DNA of 64,000 nt from Nonomuraea polychroma (GCF_004011505.1 NZ_SAUN01000001.1:1860001-1924000); one strand, 5' to 3'; shown: positions 17,750-26,195, counted from the stretch's first letter. Notes: generated from the letters alone by a model not told the origin. Translations and numbers: made by a program.

Positions 17750-18550
17750 ATGCACGTGCTTGAACTCGAAGGCGTAGGTGTCCGAGTCGTCGGCAAGTCG
17801 CTGCTGGACGCGGTCGATTGGCAGGTGGACTACGGCGATCACTGGGTGGTCCTCGGTCCCAACGGCGCGGGCAAGACGACGTTGCTGTCGCTGGTCGGCG
17901 CCGTACGGCATCCCAGCGAGGGCGCGGTCAAGGTGCTCGGCCACCGGCTCGGCCGGGTCGACGTGCGGGAGTTGCGCCGCCACATCGGCCTGGTCGCCTC
18001 CAGCCAGCGGCTCATCGACGAGGCGCTCATGGAGGAGGAAGGGGCGACCGCGCACACCGTGGTGCTCACCGGGCACACAGGGACGAGCGTCCCGCTGTGG
18101 GACAAGTACGGCGAGAGCGAGCGGGACCGTGCTCACCGCCTCCTGGCCGACCTGGGCTGCAAGGACCTGGCCGACCGGCCGTTCGGCGTGTGCTCGCAGG
18201 GCGAGCAGGCCAGGATCAGGGTGGCCAGGGCGCTCATGGCCGACCCGGCGGTGCTGCTGCTCGACGAGCCTTTCGCGGGGCTCGACCTGCCGGCGCGGGA
18301 GGACCTCATCACCGCGGTCGAGGACCTGGCGGCGACCAGGCCCGTGCTCACCACCGTGACGGTGACGCACCACCTGGAGGAGGTGCCGGCGACGACCACT
18401 CACGCCATGCTCATGCGCGACGCCCGGGTGCTGGCCGCCGGGCCGATCGCGGACGTGCTGACCCCCGCGAACCTCTCCGACTGCTTCGGCCGCCCCCTGC
18501 ACGTGGACCGGCTCGACGGCCGCTGGTACGCCCGCGCCGTCCGCCCGTGA
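17750..18550 (+). CDS. Orphan ABC transporter ATP-binding protein
   Basis: A 266-residue ABC ATPase with Walker A GPNGAGKTT, a signature loop CSQGEQAR (the usual LSGG is changed to CSQGE), Walker B VLLLDEP, and an H-loop histidine in VTVTHHLEE. It resembles the YlmA/ModF-like group annotated for iron or molybdate uptake, which often lacks an adjacent permease. None is encoded nearby. It sits between cobS and cobU on the opposite strand, so a link to cobalt or corrinoid handling is only a positional guess. A TAGTGT -10 match ends six bases before the ATG, suggesting a leaderless transcript. Confidence 0.85.
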   Translation: MHVLELEGVGVRVVGKSLLDAVDWQVDYGDHWVVLGPNGAGKTTLLSLVGAVRHPSEGAVKVLGHRLGRVDVRELRRHIGLVASSQRLIDEALMEEEGATAHTVVLTGHTGTSVPLWDKYGESERDRAHRLLADLGCKDLADRPFGVCSQGEQARIRVARALMADPAVLLLDEPFAGLDLPAREDLITAVEDLAATRPVLTTVTVTHHLEEVPATTTHAMLMRDARVLAAGPIADVLTPANLSDCFGRPLHVDRLDGRWYARAVRP

Positions 18551-18611
18551 CGGTCGGGCCCGATCGGCCCGTGCCTGCGCCCTTGCCGTGCGTACGGCCC
18601 GTTGCGGGTGG

Positions 18612-19634
18612 TCACAGCTCCAGGAGGCGGCCCGCGACCACCAGCGCCACGTACTCGGACTCCGCGGCGAGGCGTTCGTTGAGCCGGCCGAGCGCGTCCC
18701 TGAACGCTCGCCCGCTGGCCGTCGCGGGCACCACCCCCGACCCCACCTCGTCGGAGACCGCCACGATCGGCTCCGGCGCCTGCCGCCACGCCGCGACGAG
18801 CTCGTCACACCGCGCGTGGACCGGCGCCCGGTCGCCCTCCCAGGCCCCGTGCTCGTCGAACACGGTGGCCACCCAGGTCCCGAGCCCGTCGATCAACAGC
18901 GGCGTGGTGGCGTTCGCGATGGTGGCGGCCAGGTCGGTGGTCTCCACGGTGCCCCAGTGCGCGGGCCGCCGTTCGCGGTGCGCCCGCACCCGGGCCGCCC
19001 ATTCGCCGTCACCGGCGCCGCCGGGCCCGGTCGCCACGTAGGTCACGTACGGCTCCGCGGCCAGCCGCAGCTCCGCCTCCGCCGACTTCCCCGACCGCGC
19101 CCCACCCAGCACCAGCGCCCGCCGCACCTGCGCCCTGCCGGCAGGCCGCAGGAAGCCCGCGCGCGGGGGCTCGATCTCCAGGGCCGTCCCGTCCGGCACG
19201 GCCACCGCGCCCCACAGCCGTAGCCGCCTGGCCAGCTCGTCCTCCGACCGCACCCGGTGGTCCAGCCCGATCGCCACCACCCGGGTCGCCTCGTCCGCCA
19301 GTCCCGCCCGCCGCAGCTCGCCGAGCCGCTCGGGCCGGTCCAGCAGGTCCATCAGCACCACGTCGTACCGCGCGGGCCCGTCCGGGCCAGGTGGCGGTTC
19401 CAGGCCCGGGGGCACGCACAGCAGCGCCGCGCCGTCGGGGCCGACCAGCCCGAGGCCGCCCGCGCAGACCCGGTGACCGCGCGGCGCGGCGACGAAGGGA
19501 AACCGGACGACACCGTCCACGAGCAGCTCGAACGGGCGACGGTGATCGGGCGGCAGCCCGGCGCAGGAGGCGCACCGGCAGCCGGGCTCTGGCCAGCCCG
19601 CGCCGCCCGCCGTGCCGGAGAGAAGGACCTTCAC
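18612..19634 (-). CDS. cobU: Bifunctional cobinamide kinase/guanylyltransferase with N-terminal degenerate metallo-hydrolase-like extension
   Basis: A 340-residue protein. Residues from about 170 to the end are CobU: the P-loop GGARSGKS, ATGPGGAGDGEW, and SDEVGSGVVP are all typical. They phosphorylate adenosylcobinamide and attach GMP. The first ~165 residues start like metallo-beta-lactamase/PqqB-type proteins (LLSGTAGGAGWPEPGCRC) but lack the HxHxDH metal motif, so this part is probably structural. From memory, a similar extension occurs in Streptomyces. The GTG start at 19634 has no Shine-Dalgarno; a TACGCT box seven bases upstream fits a leaderless promoter. It converges with the ABC ATPase gene. 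Confidence 0.88.
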   Translation of the reverse strand: MKVLLSGTAGGAGWPEPGCRCASCAGLPPDHRRPFELLVDGVVRFPFVAAPRGHRVCAGGLGLVGPDGAALLCVPPGLEPPPGPDGPARYDVVLMDLLDRPERLGELRRAGLADEATRVVAIGLDHRVRSEDELARRLRLWGAVAVPDGTALEIEPPRAGFLRPAGRAQVRRALVLGGARSGKSAEAELRLAAEPYVTYVATGPGGAGDGEWAARVRAHRERRPAHWGTVETTDLAATIANATTPLLIDGLGTWVATVFDEHGAWEGDRAPVHARCDELVAAWRQAPEPIVAVSDEVGSGVVPATASGRAFRDALGRLNERLAAESEYVALVVAGRLLEL

Positions 19635-19704
19635 CGCGCCGAGCGTACCGATGGGGCGCCGGAATCCGGACCGCCGCCCGCGCAGGCCGCCAGGCGCGGG
19701 TCGC

Positions 19705-20400
19705 CTACCGGACGGCCGGGACCGAGGGCTTGGCGCGGCGGCGGATGGCGATGACCGCGCCGCCGCCGAGCAGCGCGAGAGCGCCCGCCCCGCCCGCGAT
19801 CAGTGCGATCGGCAGCCCGCCCGCGCCATCGGCGGCCGGCACGGGGGCGGTCAGCGGGGCGCCGCCCTTCTCCTGGGCCGGGTAGTCGTTGACGGCCACG
19901 ACCTCGCCCTGGCCGTTCACCCGCACCTTGGCCGCCGCGGCGAGCAGCTGTGCGGCGGTGGCGTCCTCGGCCCCGGCCACGCACGTGAGCACTCCCTGGG
20001 CGGGAGGCTGGTCGCCGGGGTAGGCGTCGGTGTCGCCGTCCCCGAAGTCCACCGCCACCGCCACCCGCTTGTGCCCGGACGCCGCGGCGTCCTTGCCGCA
20101 CGCGGTCTCGAACGCCGGCAGGTCCCCGCCGGGAGACTCGCTCGCCGCCCCGTCGGGGGCCGCGGAGAAGCGCCAGCCGATGACCGAGCCGTCCGGCGGC
20201 GCGTCCCCGGCAGAGGCCGCCAGCCAGGCCGTGCCGTCGCTCTGCCAGACGCTCCACAGCCGCGTGGCATTGGGGTCTGCCGCGCCGGGCAGGGGGGCCT
20301 GGGGATCGATCGAGGGTGAGGCGAGGGCGGAGAAGGGGAGGAAGAGGAAGGCGGCCGCCCCTAAGGCGACTCCTGCCGCAACACGGCACGCGCGCAGCAT
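19705..20400 (-). CDS. SCO2322-like secreted, C-terminally membrane-anchored protein
   Basis: A 231-residue protein with a Sec signal peptide (about 31 residues, ending near SALASPS). The extracellular domain includes LWSVWQSDG and GSVIGWRFSA, which fits the SCO2322 family. A C-terminal transmembrane segment (LIAGGAGALALLGGGAVIA) and a basic tail follow. SCO2322-family genes are usually near energy-coupling-factor transporters; none is encoded here, but cobU lies directly downstream on the same strand. The function is unknown. I chose the ATG at 20400; longer starts would bury the signal peptide. Confidence 0.65.
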   Translation of the reverse strand: MLRACRVAAGVALGAAAFLFLPFSALASPSIDPQAPLPGAADPNATRLWSVWQSDGTAWLAASAGDAPPDGSVIGWRFSAAPDGAASESPGGDLPAFETACGKDAAASGHKRVAVAVDFGDGDTDAYPGDQPPAQGVLTCVAGAEDATAAQLLAAAAKVRVNGQGEVVAVNDYPAQEKGGAPLTAPVPAADGAGGLPIALIAGGAGALALLGGGAVIAIRRRAKPSVPAVR

Positions 20401-20482
20401 CGATTGACCTCCAAGCTCGGGAGTAGGGTTCCAGTGCCGTCGGAAGGTGCGCCGGCGAACCCGCGGAAAAGGAGCGTATGGC

Positions 20483-20689
20483 ATGACATGGCGGTGGCGT
20501 TATGAAAATGCAAATGGTGGTGAGGTAACGGATCGCCCTTTGCCGCGAGAGGTATTTCCGAGCCAGGCGGACGCCGAGTCCTGGCTCGGTGAGAACTGGC
20601 GCGACCTGCTCGAATTGGGTGTCGAGCAGGTCGCGCTCCTGGATGAGGACCGCGTCGAATACACGGGATTGTCATTGCGTCAGGAGTGA
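20483..20689 (+). CDS. Small conserved-looking hypothetical protein (68 aa)
   Basis: A 68-residue acidic protein beginning MTWRWRYENANGGEV and containing FPSQADAESWLGENWRDLL. I believe similar small proteins are widespread in actinomycetes, but I do not know a function. The ATG at 20483 has a well-placed AAGGAG eight bases upstream, and a strong terminator follows 14 bp after the stop. Both support a real, independently transcribed gene. It is divergent from the SCO2322-like gene, with 82 bp between the starts. Confidence 0.75.
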   Translation: MTWRWRYENANGGEVTDRPLPREVFPSQADAESWLGENWRDLLELGVEQVALLDEDRVEYTGLSLRQE

Positions 20690-20703
20690 GCTCGGGATAA
20701 ACG

Positions 20704-20742
20704 AAAAACCCCTTGAGCGCTTTTGTGGCTCAAGGGGTTTTT
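20704..20742. terminator. Strong bidirectional rho-independent terminator
   Basis: AAAAACCCCTTGAGC (20704-20718) and GCTCAAGGGGTTTTT (20728-20742) form a perfect 15-bp stem with a 9-base loop. A-tracts and T-tracts at the outer ends make it work in both directions. It separates the small plus-strand gene from the convergent aldo/keto reductase gene. Confidence 0.92.
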
Positions 20743-20756
20743 GCTGTGGCGGGGGA

Positions 20757-21755
20757 TTATGGGCGCGTGCGGGGGCTGACGGTCTTGGCCGGGTCGCGCT
20801 CGACGACCGGGCCGAGCACGTCGTCGATCCGCCGCAGCACGTCCGCCTCCAGCTTGACGCCCGACGCCTTGACGTTGTCGCGCACCTGCTCGGGACGGCT
20901 GGCCCCGACGATGGCGCTGGAGACGTTGGGGTTCTGCAGCACCCAGGCGATCGCCAGCTGGGCCATGCTCAACCCCAGGTCGGCGGCGATCGGCTTGAGA
21001 TACTGTACGCGGGTCAGCACGTCGTCGTTCATGAACCGGGCGATCATGGCGCTGCCGCTGGCGTCGGTGGCCCGGGAGCCCTCCGGCGGCTGCTGGCCAG
21101 GCATGTACTTGCCGGTGAGCACGCCCTGGGCGATCGGGGACCAGACGATCTGGCCGATGCCCTCCTTCTCGCTCAACGGCACGACCTCGGCCTCGATGAC
21201 CCGCCACAACATCGAGTACTGAGGCTGGCTGGAGACGATCCGCTCGAAACCCATCTCGTCGGCGATCTTCAACGCCTGGGCGATCTGGTCGGCCGTCCAC
21301 TCGCTGACGCCGATGTAGAGGACCTTGCCCTGGCGTACGAGGTCGTCGAACGTCTTGAGCGTCTCCTCAAGCGGCGTTTCGTAGTCGAAACGGTGCGCCT
21401 GGTACAGGTCGACATAGTCGGTCTGCAGGCGGCGCAGCGAGCCGTTGATCGACTCGGTGATGTGCTTGCGTGACAGGCCGCGGTCGTTCTGGCCGGGACC
21501 GGTCGGCCAGTAGACCTTGGTGAAGATCTCCAGCGACTCACGGCGCACGCCCTTCAGCGCCCGGCCGAGGACCTCCTCGGCCTTCGTTCCCGCGTAGACG
21601 TCCGCTGTGTCGAACGTGGTGATGCCTTCGTCGAGCGCCGCCTGAACGCACAGCTTCGCGGCGTCCTCCTCGACCTGGGAGCCATGGGTGAGCCAGTTCC
21701 CGTAGCTGATTTCGCTTACCTTGAGACCACTGCGACCGAGGTGTCGGAATTCCAT
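20757..21755 (-). CDS. Aldo/keto reductase
   Basis: A 332-residue (alpha/beta)8 NADPH-dependent oxidoreductase of the Kv-beta-like/YhdN type. It starts MEFRHLGRSGLKVSEISYG and carries the family signature with the catalytic Asp and Tyr (FDTADVYAGTKAE). A catalytic Lys lies near IFTKVYW, a YQAHRFDYET strand follows, and a C-terminal cofactor loop (SAIVGASRPEQVRDN) is present. The carbonyl substrate is unknown. The start is the ATG at 21755. It is transcribed alone, convergent with the 68-aa gene across a strong terminator. Confidence 0.92.
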   Translation of the reverse strand: MEFRHLGRSGLKVSEISYGNWLTHGSQVEEDAAKLCVQAALDEGITTFDTADVYAGTKAEEVLGRALKGVRRESLEIFTKVYWPTGPGQNDRGLSRKHITESINGSLRRLQTDYVDLYQAHRFDYETPLEETLKTFDDLVRQGKVLYIGVSEWTADQIAQALKIADEMGFERIVSSQPQYSMLWRVIEAEVVPLSEKEGIGQIVWSPIAQGVLTGKYMPGQQPPEGSRATDASGSAMIARFMNDDVLTRVQYLKPIAADLGLSMAQLAIAWVLQNPNVSSAIVGASRPEQVRDNVKASGVKLEADVLRRIDDVLGPVVERDPAKTVSPRTRP

Positions 21756-21802
21756 GGGTCCGACCTTAGCCCTGGCGCTGCGGTGATCTGTTTCGGGATA
21801 GG

Positions 21803-22735
21803 GTGCGCGACGTGCTGAAGCTCGTACGGGTGGCGCTGGCGGCGGCGATCCTGACCGCGATAGCGATACGTCTGCGGCGGCGCGCGCATACGCCCGCCCG
21901 GCGGCCCGAGCCCGCGGCGGCAAGGCCGGACAGGAGCCCGCGGATGGGCCTGGTGTGGGCCGCCATCGCGGCGATCGTGGCGGTGACGCTGGCGGCCGCG
22001 CTGATGCCCCCGGAGGCCGAGCGCGCGGACGCTGCGGCTCCCACCGGCCCGCCCGTCACGCACACGCTGCCGGTCCCCACCGCCGTGCCCACCTGGCAAC
22101 CCACCGAGATCCCCGACCCCAACTGCTCGCCCGCCCAGCGCCCGGTCACCGTCCGGCCGATCGATCCGAAGGTCAGGCGGGCCGTGGACCGCCAGTGGCG
22201 GCGGATCGAGCGGTGGCTGGAGGCGAACGCGCCCAGGACGTACAAGACGCTCGGCCCGCCCGGCAGGGCGCGCACGATCGCCGTCGCCGAGTCGCAGATG
22301 GGCGTGGACTTCCCCGACGACCTGCGGGCCTCGCTCCTGCGCCACAACGGCTCGCGGGGGCACTCGGTGTTCGGCTTCTGGTTCGACGGCACCTACGCTT
22401 TCAGCATCCGGGAGATCAGGGACACCTGGCGCTGGTTGTGCTCGTGGGAGCGCACCGACCTCGGGACCGATCCCGCGACCGAATACTGGAACGGCCGGAT
22501 GATCCCGTTCCTCCACTTCGCGGATCGCGACTCGGAGGACATGGAGTACGCCGTCGTCGACTCCGACGGCGGCGCCGTCGGATGGGACGACACGATCTCC
22601 GGCATGGCCCCTCGCCTGCCGTCCACCCACGCGCTGTTGCGGGCCGTCGCCGACGCCCTGGAGCAGGGCAAGGAGGTCGACGGCTGGCGGCCCGCGGTCA
22701 GGCGAGGCGTGCTGCGCTGGGACAACGTCGAGTAG
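21803..22735 (+). CDS. Membrane-anchored SMI1/KNR4 (SUKH) domain protein
   Basis: A 310-residue protein with two N-terminal hydrophobic segments (about residues 5-22 and 49-68), a proline-rich stretch, and a C-terminal SMI1/KNR4-like domain (from about 130). The domain shows the hallmark sequence MGVDFPDDLRASLLRHNG and an FLHFADRDSEDMEYAVVD strand. SUKH domains are common immunity proteins of polymorphic toxin systems, but most actinobacterial copies are stand-alone. No toxin gene is adjacent. The GTG start at 21803 lies 47 bp from the divergent aldo/keto reductase start. Its stop is 21 bp from the convergent DUF3043 gene. Confidence 0.78.
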   Translation: MRDVLKLVRVALAAAILTAIAIRLRRRAHTPARRPEPAAARPDRSPRMGLVWAAIAAIVAVTLAAALMPPEAERADAAAPTGPPVTHTLPVPTAVPTWQPTEIPDPNCSPAQRPVTVRPIDPKVRRAVDRQWRRIERWLEANAPRTYKTLGPPGRARTIAVAESQMGVDFPDDLRASLLRHNGSRGHSVFGFWFDGTYAFSIREIRDTWRWLCSWERTDLGTDPATEYWNGRMIPFLHFADRDSEDMEYAVVDSDGGAVGWDDTISGMAPRLPSTHALLRAVADALEQGKEVDGWRPAVRRGVLRWDNVE

Positions 22736-22756
22736 GAGCCGTCCGGGGAACGGCCG

Positions 22757-23368
22757 CTACTTCTTCTTCTGGACCGGCTTGCCGCCGGGCAGCACGGCGG
22801 GCGGCGGGAAGCGCAGCTTGCGGATCTGCAGCGCTCGCATCGCCGCGTAGAACCCCACGCCCTTGAGCGGCTCGTTCGGCAGCTTCTCCGCCACCAGCCG
22901 CTTCACCCTCCACGCCACGTAGACGGAGGTGAAGACCACGCCCAGCATCATGATCGGCCACCCGACCGCGACCACCAGGTTGAGCACCGTCGCCCGTATC
23001 TCCAGCGGCCACGGAACCCATGTGGCCAGCAGGATCAGCAGCGAGAACGGCAGGAAATACTGGCTGGGCAGCCGCCGCGAATCGACCCAGTCACGCGCGA
23101 ACTTACGCGCGGGCCCCTTGTCACGAGCGGGAAAATACCGCTCGTCACCTGCGAGCATGCCCTGACGGGCTTTCTCGCGCTCGGCGGCCTGCTTGGCCCG
23201 CATGCTCCGATAGGCCTCTTTGCGGTCTTTCGGTGCATTGACCGGCTGGCGCCTTCTGCCTTCGGCATCTCGGCGCTTGGGTGTGGGACGTCCTTTACCT
23301 TGGGGCTTAGGATCGTCAGCGGGGACGGGGGTGTCGTCCACGGAGGTTTGGGAACGGCGTCGCAACAC
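22757..23368 (-). CDS. DUF3043 family membrane protein
   Basis: A 203-residue actinobacterial DUF3043 protein. A long basic, Arg/Lys-rich N-terminus (about 90 residues, including MLAGDERYFPARDKGPARK) precedes two transmembrane segments (about residues 108-125 and 130-150). A C-terminal cytoplasmic tail ends in KKK. The function is unknown. In actinomycetes it is commonly next to pspA, as here, where it is divergent with 125 bp between the starts. The GTG start at 23368 fits the family. Confidence 0.85.
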   Translation of the reverse strand: MLRRRSQTSVDDTPVPADDPKPQGKGRPTPKRRDAEGRRRQPVNAPKDRKEAYRSMRAKQAAEREKARQGMLAGDERYFPARDKGPARKFARDWVDSRRLPSQYFLPFSLLILLATWVPWPLEIRATVLNLVVAVGWPIMMLGVVFTSVYVAWRVKRLVAEKLPNEPLKGVGFYAAMRALQIRKLRFPPPAVLPGGKPVQKKK

Positions 23369-23493
23369 GACGTCAACCCTACCTGGACTGCAACTTAGTG
23401 ACGCCCCCGTGCGTTATGCGTAGGGTAATCCCAAGGCGGCTGCGCTGCATTGGGTGACCACCAGCACGACCTAGAAGGGGACGGCCGACGCGC

Positions 23494-24324
23494 ATGAGCG
23501 TGATGAAGAGACTTTCGATGATCTTCAAGTCCAAGGCCAACAAGGCCTTGGACAAGATGGAGGATCCGCGCGAGACCCTGGACTACTCCTATCAGCGGCA
23601 GCTGGAGCTGCTGCAGAAGGTCCGCCGGGGGGTGGCCGACGTGGCCACGTCGCGCAAGAGGGTGGAGCTGCAGATCAACGGTCTCGAGCAGTCCGCCAGG
23701 CGTCTGGAGGAGCAGGGCCGCAAGGCGCTGTCCGTCGGACGTGAGGACCTCGCCCGCGAGGCTCTGCAGCGTCGGTCCAGCCTGCAGACGCAGATGGCCG
23801 ACCTCAAGATCCAGCATGACAACCTGCAGGCTGAAGAGGAGAAGCTGACCACGGCTTCCCAGCGCCTGCAGGCCAAGGTCGATTCCTTCCGCACGAAGAA
23901 GGAGACGATCAAGGCGACCTACACCGCCGCCGAGGCCCAGACGCGCATCAACGAGGCGTTCTCCGGCATCTCTGAGGAGATGGGCGACGTCGGCCTCGCG
24001 ATCCAGCGCGCCGAGGACAAGACCGCGCAGATGCAGGCCCGCGCGGGCGCCATCGACGAGCTGCTGGCCAGCGGCGCGCTCGACGACGTCACCGGCACCC
24101 GTGGCGACGACATCCAGGCCGAGCTCGACCGCATGGGCGGCGGCATGGACGTCGAGCTGGAGCTGGCCAGGATGAAGGCCGAGCTGGGCCAGGGCCCGGC
24201 GCCGCAGTCCGCCATCGAGCAGGGGCAGCCGCAGCAGCAGGGCCAGCAGCAGCCGCAGGCGCAGCCTCAGCAGCAGGGCCAGGGCAACACGCAGCAGCTG
24301 CGCCAGCCTGGGGAGGGCGCATGA
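23494..24324 (+). CDS. pspA: PspA/IM30 (ESCRT-III-like) membrane-stress protein
   Basis: A 276-residue, mostly coiled-coil protein starting MSVMKRLSMIFKSKANKALD, the amphipathic membrane-binding helix of PspA. Helices run to about residue 220 (including EDPRETLDYSYQRQLELL), with a Gln/Pro-rich disordered tail from about 240. PspA/Vipp1 proteins polymerise on damaged membranes and keep them tight. The tail is longer and more Gln-rich than in E. coli PspA. It overlaps the downstream pspAA gene by ATGA. There is no pspBC here, which is normal for actinomycetes. Confidence 0.93.
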   Translation: MSVMKRLSMIFKSKANKALDKMEDPRETLDYSYQRQLELLQKVRRGVADVATSRKRVELQINGLEQSARRLEEQGRKALSVGREDLAREALQRRSSLQTQMADLKIQHDNLQAEEEKLTTASQRLQAKVDSFRTKKETIKATYTAAEAQTRINEAFSGISEEMGDVGLAIQRAEDKTAQMQARAGAIDELLASGALDDVTGTRGDDIQAELDRMGGGMDVELELARMKAELGQGPAPQSAIEQGQPQQQGQQQPQAQPQQQGQGNTQQLRQPGEGA

Positions 24325-24599
24325 TCGTCAGGATCATGGGCGAGGGCCAGGTGGAGATCTCCGCCGACGACATCGCGGTGCTCAACGAGCTCGACAGCGA
24401 GCTCGAGGCGGCCATCGAGGCCGGCGACGAGAAGGCCTTCCGCGTCAAGCTGCACGCGCTGCTCGACAAGGTGCGTCACGTGGGCAAGGCGCTTCCCGAC
24501 GACAGCCTCGAGCCGTCAGAGCTGATCCTCCCCCCGGCGGACGCCTCGATCGAGGAGGTCCGGGAGATGCTGGGCGACCAGGGCCTCATCCCGGGCTGA
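24321..24599 (+). CDS. pspAA: PspA-associated protein PspAA
   Basis: A 92-residue acidic protein starting MIVRIMGEGQVEIS, the typical opening of the PspAA domain family, which is encoded directly after pspA in actinobacteria and other lineages. It is thought to modulate PspA or its membrane recruitment. The ATG forms a 4-bp ATGA overlap with the pspA stop, so co-translation is expected. A GC-rich hairpin (GCCGGCC/GGCCGGC, about 24605-24640) follows without a clear T-run. The remaining bases to 24815 show no gene. Confidence 0.88.
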   Translation: MIVRIMGEGQVEISADDIAVLNELDSELEAAIEAGDEKAFRVKLHALLDKVRHVGKALPDDSLEPSELILPPADASIEEVREMLGDQGLIPG

Positions 24600-24815
24600 G
24601 CCCCGGCCGGCCGCCGTTGGCGTCCGGCCGGCGGCCCGACCGACCTGAGGGCACGAGCGCCGACCATGCCGGTGCTCGAAGAGCCCTGCTGGTGAGCACG
24701 CCGACCTGTGCACAAGCCGCGGGTGGCGATCGCGGATTCGACGTCCCCGACGCGTTCGCCACCGGCATGCCCCGCGCTCCTGGGCGGCGATCGCCCAAAG
24801 TGATCTAATGATCAC

Positions 24816-26195
24816 GTGGAGCGAAGGTTGTACGTCCTCGCGGCCTCCGCGTTCATCGTGGCGGCAGTGCTGGGCAGCGCCTGGATCACCGGCCAGTTCA
24901 CCACGCCGGGAGTCGACAAGACCCACGGGTACGTCACCGAGCTGGCCGCCCGCGACCAGCCGTGGAGACGCCTGTTCCGGGTCACCGACGCGCTGTCGGG
25001 CGTGGCCTGCCTGCTCGGTGTGGCGCTCATGCCCCGGGTGGAGCGCGAGTGGCCGGGCTGGCTGGCGCTGTCCTCGTACGCGCTCCTCACCCTCGCCGCC
25101 GCGGTGTTCCCCCTGGACTGCGCCGCGCTGAGCGATCCCGCCTGCGGGCGCCAGGGCCTGTCACCCGGCCATCACGCGCACCTCCTGGCCGGGGCGCTGG
25201 CGATCGGCGCCGTGGTGGTCGCGATGGTGCTGCTCGCCGCGCGGTGGCGGACGCGAACGGCGTGGCTGCTCACCTGGCTGACCATGCTGGCGACGGCGCT
25301 CACGGGAGCCGCGATCGCCGCCGGGCGCGGCGCCGGGCTCGCGCACCGCGCGCAGCTCACCCTCATCGCCGTCTGGCTGGTCTACGTGGCGCTGCGCCTG
25401 CTCGTCACCGACCGCCAATACTCCGGGTACGGCACGCCGCACGTCGTCGAGGAGGGCGACGGCCCGGCGGTGCTCATCACGGCGGGACCGGCGGGCGCCT
25501 GGTTCCACTGGGACGCGGTGGCCGGCGAGCTGGCCGGCAGCCGCCGCGTCATCCGGTTCGACCGCCCGGGGCTCGGCCTCAGCCCGCGCTCGCCGGCCCC
25601 GCCCACCCTGTACGCCGAGGTCGCCCGCCTGGCCGCGCTGGCCCCCGCCCACCCGGAGCAGGTCACCGTCGTGGCCCACGGCGTGTCCTGCTGGCACGCG
25701 GAGGCGTTCGCCCGGCTGCACCCGCTCTGCGTGGCCAAACTCGTCCTCATCGACCCCGCCTGCCCGGACGGCCGCCGGCCGCACGCCGCCGCCAGGGCCG
25801 CGGGCAGGTGGCTGCCCGCCTTCGGCGGCACGTGGGCCGCCACCGCGCTGGCCCGACTGGCCGGACCGGCCGCACATCGCAGGCTCGCCGGCGTGCCCGA
25901 CCCGCTGGGGATCTACCGCATGGGCAAGGTGCCCACGGCCGTGGCGGGGGAGTGGCTGGCCCGCCGCGACATGGCCGCCGACCTGCGCCGCATCAGGGAG
26001 GACAAGCCCTTCCCCGACGTGCCGGTGACCGTGCTCTGCGCCGGCGACCGGGCCGGCTGCGCGGAGCGGCTGGCGGGCGACCTCGGCGGCAAGCTCATCC
26101 GCCTGCCGCACGTCGCACGCCAGGTCCACATCGAGGACCCACGGGCGATCGTGGACGCGGTCTTAGCCGTACCCGAAGCGTGCGACAACGGGTGA
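24816..26195 (+). CDS. DUF998 membrane domain fused to alpha/beta hydrolase-like domain
   Basis: A 459-residue two-part protein. Residues 1-200 form about six transmembrane helices with the DUF998 pattern (GYVTELAARDQPWRRLFRV in loop 1, then FPLDCA). Residues 205-459 resemble an alpha/beta hydrolase: strand and loop ITAGPAGAWFHWD, RFDRPGLGLSPRS, an elbow AHGVSCWHAE with a serine but Trp where the final Gly of GxSxG is expected, and a late His in QVHIEDP. Catalysis is therefore uncertain. The GTG start at 24816 has no Shine-Dalgarno and lies just after a TGATCTAATGATCA palindrome, so it may be leaderless. Confidence 0.75.
   Translation: MERRLYVLAASAFIVAAVLGSAWITGQFTTPGVDKTHGYVTELAARDQPWRRLFRVTDALSGVACLLGVALMPRVEREWPGWLALSSYALLTLAAAVFPLDCAALSDPACGRQGLSPGHHAHLLAGALAIGAVVVAMVLLAARWRTRTAWLLTWLTMLATALTGAAIAAGRGAGLAHRAQLTLIAVWLVYVALRLLVTDRQYSGYGTPHVVEEGDGPAVLITAGPAGAWFHWDAVAGELAGSRRVIRFDRPGLGLSPRSPAPPTLYAEVARLAALAPAHPEQVTVVAHGVSCWHAEAFARLHPLCVAKLVLIDPACPDGRRPHAAARAAGRWLPAFGGTWAATALARLAGPAAHRRLAGVPDPLGIYRMGKVPTAVAGEWLARRDMAADLRRIREDKPFPDVPVTVLCAGDRAGCAERLAGDLGGKLIRLPHVARQVHIEDPRAIVDAVLAVPEACDNG

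Noticed and set aside
17640..17760. Cobalamin riboswitch upstream of cobS
   Set aside because: No B12-box-like conserved core or large structured leader is visible in this ~100-bp gap.
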